From Clarkia xantiana subsp. parviflora (lineage: Eukaryota > Streptophyta > Magnoliopsida > Myrtales > Onagraceae): DNA of 64,000 nucleotides. The stretch lies in NCBI GenBank assembly GCA_036873135.1, contig JAPTYO010000011.1, positions 8,795,071-8,859,070 on the forward strand, given 5' to 3'. The notes below the pieces were generated by a model. The model saw only the letters and a list, made by a program, of their open reading frames with translations, was not told the DNA's origin and made no database searches. Position numbers and translations under genes: made by a program. Below, piece by piece: positions 58,181 to 64,000 of the stretch. Position 1 is the first letter of the stretch, and each line of letters opens with the position of its first letter.

Positions 58181-61100
58181 ATGACAGGCAGACGTACGAA
58201 GAAGGCGGGTGCGAGCAAGCCGAAGCTGACGAGAAGCCAACCAAGACCTTCTCACATTCCAGATGCAGAGTCTACCGCCTCCTCCATGCCAACCGCAAAT
58301 GCGCCTTCCGTGCAGCATGGTCCCGACGTCCAGAACGAGGTACCAGTACACAATTTCGAGCAAAGGGCGGAGAGGAACGAAGAGTTCCCACACGGGATGC
58401 CAGCTGACGGAGTGCAACAACAAGCAAGAGGCGCAGGCAACCTGCCACCAGTCACACCTGCCATGATGGCCGCACTGGAAGAGCTCCTTGCATTCAAGGA
58501 GACTCTAAAGAACCAGGGATACATGGCACCCCCGCCACCACCTCTGCCAGCTAGTGAGTATGCTGCACCTACGAGGGAGATGTCGCATGATGTCAACCAT
58601 CAAGCGCCGCAACATCCAGAAGGCGAAGAATATTCTGAAGGTACCTACCAGTACCGGTAGGCAAGGCAGGAAGCTACACATTCATACACTCCAAGTGTTG
58701 GTGTGAATCAGCAATAGCAAGGAGTAAGATGGAAGCAACCCCCTGTGAACAACTCACAGTGGCCACAAAAGGAAGGCAACTTCAAGTCAGCAAGTCATGC
58801 CGACATGCACAAGGAAGGCCATTTCAAGGAAGCAACCCGTGCTCATACATACAATGAAGGGTGGAGGAAGCCTACGTGCAACAATGACATCCCAGTCACG
58901 GGACTTACGGCTAAGGCTTTGGAAGAGATGATCGAAAAGAAGATGAAGCAGTCAAAGATGAAGGGAATGCATGCCCTTGAAGAGAACGTGTCGCATTTGT
59001 TCTACGACGAACTAGTGTACAGCTGCGTCCCAGACGCTCTCTACCGAATTGGAGGAGAGAAGTACAAGGGAAAAGGAGATCCGATTGAACATATTCAACA
59101 ACATGAAGCCTCCTTGCTGGGACGAACTGACAATCCGCATCATGTCGCCATGACATTCCCCAACACCCTTGTGGGAACGGCCGCACATTGGTTCTTTTCA
59201 TTACCATGCGGAAGTGTTACATCGTGGGCATACTTGAAGGCGAAGTTTATTCAAAGATACATGGGAGAGCGCACACTCCTAAAGGGACCAAATGCGTTGA
59301 ACGCGGTGGTACAACAAAATGATGAGTCGTTAGCGGATTACTACATCCGTTTCAACCAAAATGTCGCGGACATTCAGGGCAACCTCATTGAAGGAGAGAT
59401 CGTGTGTGCTTTCATTGCGAACTTAGGCCGAAGAGGGTTTTCCCTAGCAGAGAAGATGTTGAGGCGCCCCGCGGAGACACTTGAAGAATTGGCGGCAAGA
59501 GTTAAGGAGTTCGTGGATCTAGAAAGATTCAGGGATCAGCAAAAGGCGAAACTCAGCGCAGCTCGTGCTAAAGAGAAGTAGGCGAGACCTCAACAAGGTT
59601 CGCAACAACCAAGGCAGTTCCTGCCGCAAAAGAGGTCGTTCCAGCCGGAGTTCCAAAGACCGAAGGAAGTGAACTTGGCAGACTGCGTTCCTTTGAATGC
59701 ACCACTCTCCGTGATCCTGAAAAAGATGAAGGAAGACAACATGTGGAGGGAGCCGACAAACTTCCGAAAAGGTCCACTTGTAAAGCAAGAAGACAAATGG
59801 TGCGAGAACCATGAAGTCTATGGCCACGAGACGGACAGCTGTGTCAGCCTAAGATTCCGTGTAAACAATTTCATCCTCAAAGGAGAACTCAAGCAATACG
59901 TAGATCAAGGCGACAAGCGCCAAAAGAAGAACCATGCTGAGCCATCCAGAAAGATGAACAAGGGAAATGAGAAAATGGACGTCAATCCGCCTCCGGCGAA
60001 GCGTGGCGCCATCAATGTGATTCATGGAGGGCCAACTGCAGGAGGAAGCATTTCTAATGCTCGTGATGTCTATGCTGCACAACTACAAGTTTTGCCCAAG
60101 TATGGGAAAAAACGCCAACCGGAGAAGGAAGACGTGATCATCCCGTTCTCAAACGCTGACAAGAAGCACATAGTCTACCCCCACGATGATGCTCTTGTTA
60201 TTACGATGGATTTCAATGGATATGATGTGCGAATGATATTGGTGGATGGTGGAAGTGCCGCGGATTTACTGCATGTAGAAGTTCTCAAGAAATTGGGAAA
60301 AACAGAAGCCGATCTTTCGCTAAGTACATTCCCGCTAGTCAGTTTCGCAGGAGCTGCAACTTACCCGTTGGGTATGATCACACTGCCAGTCATCCTGGGA
60401 GAAGGTTGGAAGGTGCTTCATATCAATGTAACATTTGTAGTGGTGAGCACCCTAGGAGCATACAACGGCATCCTAGGAAGAACGACAATCAACCCGCACG
60501 ACATTGTGCCATCCACTGTCCACCAAAAGATGAAGTTCCTAACTCATGGGATTGGCGAGGTGCTGGGCGACCAAACAGCCGCACGGAAGTGCTACGTCAA
60601 CGCTCTAAGGAAGATGAAGCAAGTGTCCATTGCCATGATAGAAGTTGGCGTAAAAAGAAAGCTGTTCGTCTCAAATGATGACGATGAAGGGAAAATGGAG
60701 TTAACACCAAGAGCAGGACTCGATAGGACGCTCTTCCCAACGAGACAAAGCGTCCTAGATGTCAGACAAGGACAAGAAGAGTCCATCACAGCTTACTTCA
60801 GGAGGTTCGCCCAGAATGCAGCTGCACTAAGGGCAACCAAAAAAGAAGGCATCACCGCGTTTTACTTGAACATGAACGCGCCAACGTTTTTGCTGTTCGG
60901 AAGAATATATTGATGGCGTACAACCAAGATGATGGCTTTCCTGAAAGATAAGCTGGAAACCGCAATCGCTTGTGAACGCGAGCTGGGATGGGGTACACCT
61001 CTCAGCTCGAATCAGGAAGCTCAGACTTCAAGAGTACCAGGAAGCTCAGGCGTCGAATACCCTGACATCTTTACCCCCTTAAACACGGAGGTCGAAGAGA

Positions 61101-61333
61101 TATACATTAAGCTCCTGGAAAACAAGCTTCCGGGTCCACTTGAGCCGATGACTGCCTTCTTAGGTAGAAATGTGGAAGATTGGTGCCGATACCACCAAAC
61201 ATGGGGGCACCATACTAACAATTTCTTAACTTTGAGAATGGAGATCGAGGAGTTTATTGCACATGGAGCCTTGGGATGCTATGTCGTAAGGAACAATGCT
61301 CGTCCGCTACCGAAACATCTCAGAGGGAGATAG
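58181..61333 (+). pseudogene. Ty3/gypsy gag-protease frame of element 2, with an extra gag-like module
   Basis: A single frame runs from MTGRRTKKAG at 58181 to 61333, interrupted only by TAG at 58658, TAG near 58709, TAG at 59579 and TGA at 60911. Gag core: DPIEHIQQHEASLLGRT and DESLADYYIRFNQNV. Zinc-like motif: CENHEVYGHETDSC (about 59800). Aspartic protease: ALVITMDFNGYDV and ILVDGGSAADLL (active site DGG in place of the usual DSG or DTG, about 60240), ending TTINPHDIVPS. Downstream lies another gag-like piece (GQEESITAYFRRFAQN) with a second knuckle-like CRYHQTWGHHTNN, whose last Cys is replaced by Phe. No reverse transcriptase or integrase lies in the window; they may lie beyond its right edge. 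Confidence 0.85.
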
Positions 61334-61339
61334 ACTATC

Positions 61340-62760
61340 CACTTTTTATCTGTCTTTACATCTTTGTCAACATGTTTGTACTTAGAAATATTTCGGAAAT
61401 AGCGATCAGTAGACGCCTTCCTGCAAGCGATTGTACGCATAATCAAATTCTAATGAAGATTAATCTACTTTCGTAGGTACATCTCTATAATACGCATTCT
61501 ACTTTGGATTAACACCAAGTAACAAACAACGAGCATATTACTCATATCAACAACTCAAGTCATTATGCAACTTATATTATACGACATCAAGAAGATTATT
61601 ATCAACAATACAAGCTAAACACTATGTAACGAGGAACTTATGGCATACAACGCCAACATATCTATTATCTACACCAACAAAGAGTTTATTTCTCCATCAA
61701 TAACGACGTCTATCTCAAGTCGCAATGACAACTTGCGGATTATCTACAAAAAGGGACTTATAAGAATTCTCTATCAAAATGACGACTATTCCAAAGGGGT
61801 CAACAACAAGCAATATCTTGGATAAACACCAAGATTTACTATCAAAAGTGACATGCTGCGACATCCTCCTTGCAAGGGCAAACCTCATGTTCACATCTAT
61901 CAAAGTAGCATTCTGCTACATCCTCTTTGTAAGGGCAAACCCCATGCTTACTTCTAAAAAATGGCATGCTGTGAAATCCTCTTAGAGGCAAATCCTCATG
62001 TTCATGGCCATTCCCTGCATACAAACCAGGATGCGGCACTTAGGTGGGACTGATCACCCCATCTACAAAGTATGTATATCCCTCTTAAGGGTTCATACGC
62101 CATGAAGATACATTCCTTGATAGGATAGCTTCATGTGTACTCAAACTATGCATATCCTCTTAAGGATACAGACATAATGAAGACCTATACCTTAAGTGGG
62201 TATGCTTCACTCAAAAACGCTAGCATGAGCGCACCCTGTTTGAAAAACTCATTAAACTTACAAGTCGAGTCTTGTACAACGTCGCCTTAGAGTGGAACTA
62301 AGAGACGGTATAAACTTAAGCCTTGCTTCGTCAAGATGACACTGCTACATGTCAAGTGCCAGTGCCCGTGCCGAGTACATTACTATCTACAATGCTACAA
62401 GTACCAAGTGTACATATCATGCCATGCCTTGGAAAATTTTTCAAGAGGGGCGCTAATAACTCCCTGCAATGCACAAGTCGCAATATTGGATGTTTATCAA
62501 TTATAACAAGGAGATCAATCTTATCATGCAAGTACAGTACATACGGAAAAAAAAGATAACTCAAGGTATGAAATATTACTAGCAAGTTATCACATGTTTA
62601 TTATTATTGAAAACAGGTCCAAGTGACGAAATACCATGCAAGCAAACGCATAAACGAAGGTTGGGACAAAAGCCTCAACATAACGTCAACTCGTTCACAA
62701 AGGGTTCAACATGCTGAAAGAAAACAACATGATACTATTCGAGAGATAACATCATCTCCA
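61340..62760. other. non-coding region of element 2 with short tandem repeats
   Basis: Three units of about 56 bp (CATCCT..TGCAAGGGCAAACC..CATG) lie at 61848-62010, and a looser repeat (CCTCTTAAGG with CATGAAGA) at 62080-62200. No sense ORF was recognised. Such tandem-repeat-bearing spacers are common in Tat-lineage elements. Confidence 0.6.
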
Positions 62761-62765
62761 AAATA

Positions 62766-63985
62766 CTAAGATAACATCTCCATGAAGTCAACATCAAGCG
62801 CAATATCGTCATTACCATATCCAAAGATCACGGAGAGAGAAGCCGCTTCAGCTTCTTTACGCTGTAAATTCGCAACATGGTTAACAACAAAAGAAGAATA
62901 AGGACCTAACTTGTCGAACGGAAAGCCGGGGGTAAGCGCGTGTACTCTGCCAATATAATCTTTGGCAAACTCATCAATCATAGATGAAGACTTCGCCTTG
63001 GCGGCAGCAAAGATGGCGGCAGTATGCGCAACACTGCTGGGATACTCGACAAGTCCCTTCTCAACTCCCGACTTGTGTGCTTCCTCACATATAGAAGCAA
63101 GCGCGACATCATGGGAGCTACTACTCTCTGCAATTTGCTGCTTGATAGCAGCAATCTCAGACTCAAGTTGCTCAACATGGGCGCGACGAGCAGCAATGTG
63201 TGTATCAAAATCAGCAACTTGGGAGTTCAAGTTTTGCACCTCCTCCTCGGACTGTGCAAGCTCACGAATAACTGCATTGCTCTTCTGGACAGCAGCCCTC
63301 TTCTCGCGCACAAGCTCCAACACAAAGGATGACATGTTCATCATCCTTGAAATAGCCTAAGTACAACAAACCAAACAACAAGACAATCAACGCAAGGCAT
63401 ATGCTTACAGCATGCGAACACAGAAGTTATAGCAAGGCTTACCGGGGCAAATTCAGCCAAGCTACTCTCAACATATGCTTGTGCTTCCTCGTCTGTGGAG
63501 GGCTTAACATCATGATCGCCAGGAGGAATGCACCTTTGAAGCACTTGCACCCCGACTGCCGGTGTGCTGAGCTTGGAATCCTTCGTAAAGTGAAGACCGT
63601 CAGTGGAGAAATGTGACCAATCTTCTCCAGATACATCTATCCCATCGGATAGGATCAAGTCATCACGCTTGATGCCTGGAAGTGCTGCAATAAGGTCAAC
63701 ATAAAACAAAGAAGATATTAGCAAAAAATCCCAAGTAAAAGAAACATGTCGAAGTAAACAACACGTACCTCGACGAGAGGAACGCTCCTCCTCGGGCCGG
63801 TCCCTCGACCGGGGGGCAGGAGGCGCCACTGTATGACTCTCGACTCTCTTCCCTTTATCACAAGAAGGAGTTGGAACAGTCGCACTCGGTTTGGAGCGCT
63901 TGGGATCACTCGAGGGACGCGCCCCTGTGGCGGACCTCTTAGGAAGAGCGCTAGTGACGGGAGCGGCAACAACGCGTTCAGTCAC
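62766..63985 (-). CDS. antisense coiled-coil ORF of the Tat-type element, apparently spliced
   Basis: On the minus strand three segments join in phase through consensus splice sites: 63769-63985, 63443-63684 and 62766-63356 (donors CGAG/GTACGTG and CCCG/GTAAGC, acceptors TTGCAG and CTTAG). The first is basic and Ser/Pro-rich (KRSATGARPSSDPKRSK). The second is acidic (DVSGEDWSHF). The last is a clear coiled coil (REKRAAVQKSNAVIREL to AAIKQQIAESS) followed by a globular tail (DKLGPYSSFVV). Tat-lineage gypsy elements are known to carry extra ORFs, some antisense; function is unknown. The start may lie beyond the window edge. The absence of stops over about 350 codons contrasts with the broken gag-pro frame. 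Confidence 0.7.
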
Positions 63986-64000
63986 GAGTACAGAGTGACC

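Noticed and set aside
1..64000. CRISPR arrays, tRNA or rRNA genes
   Set aside because: No regularly spaced identical repeats with unique spacers, no cloverleaf and no ribosomal motifs were seen; the only tRNA-like sequence is the SINE head.

Overview
The window is nuclear DNA of a flowering plant, very probably a eudicot. Host genes are split by GT-AG introns, intergenic DNA is AT-rich, and the repeats are typical plant ones: Ty3/gypsy and Ty1/copia LTR retrotransposons, Tourist-like and Mutator-like MITEs, a tRNA-derived SINE and Helitron-type ends. I cannot name the species.

Four host genes can be read exon by exon. (1) 23-2338, minus: a five-exon gene for an uncharacterised protein of about 504 residues. 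(2) 4760-16240, minus: 18 coding exons of a BRE1/HUB-type E3 ligase that monoubiquitinates histone H2B, closest to HUB2; only a short N-terminal exon was not found. One intron holds a young, complete Ty3/gypsy chromovirus (8084-13211). (3) 27044-31081, plus: a FUBP-like RNA-binding protein with two KH domains and a Gly/Gln/Tyr-rich tail. (4) 43585-46565, plus: a complete nine-exon vacuolar processing enzyme (legumain, family C13).

The rest is mostly mobile DNA. Around 19.5-25.05 kb is a scrambled Ty1/copia element whose 5' LTR plus leader is inverted relative to its decayed pol and 3' LTR. At 31-43 kb is a gene-free block of MITEs and foldback elements, several nested: two Tourist-like elements side by side sharing TAA, one of them holding a Mutator-like MITE, and a 1.69-kb near-perfect foldback inserted in one arm of another long-TIR element. 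A 445-bp foldback with dense palindromes lies at 49.2 kb. From 51.95 kb to the end retrotransposons are stacked: a copia 5' LTR, leader and broken gag are cut by a Ty3/gypsy element at 55.0 kb, which is cut by a related element at 57.54 kb. That last element has gag and protease, a second gag-like module after the protease, tandem repeats and an apparently spliced antisense coiled-coil ORF. This is the layout of the Tat lineage and the most interesting unit in the window; it runs off the right edge.

Exons were placed by hand from reading frames and splice sites. Product names rest on recognised motifs, not on a database search.
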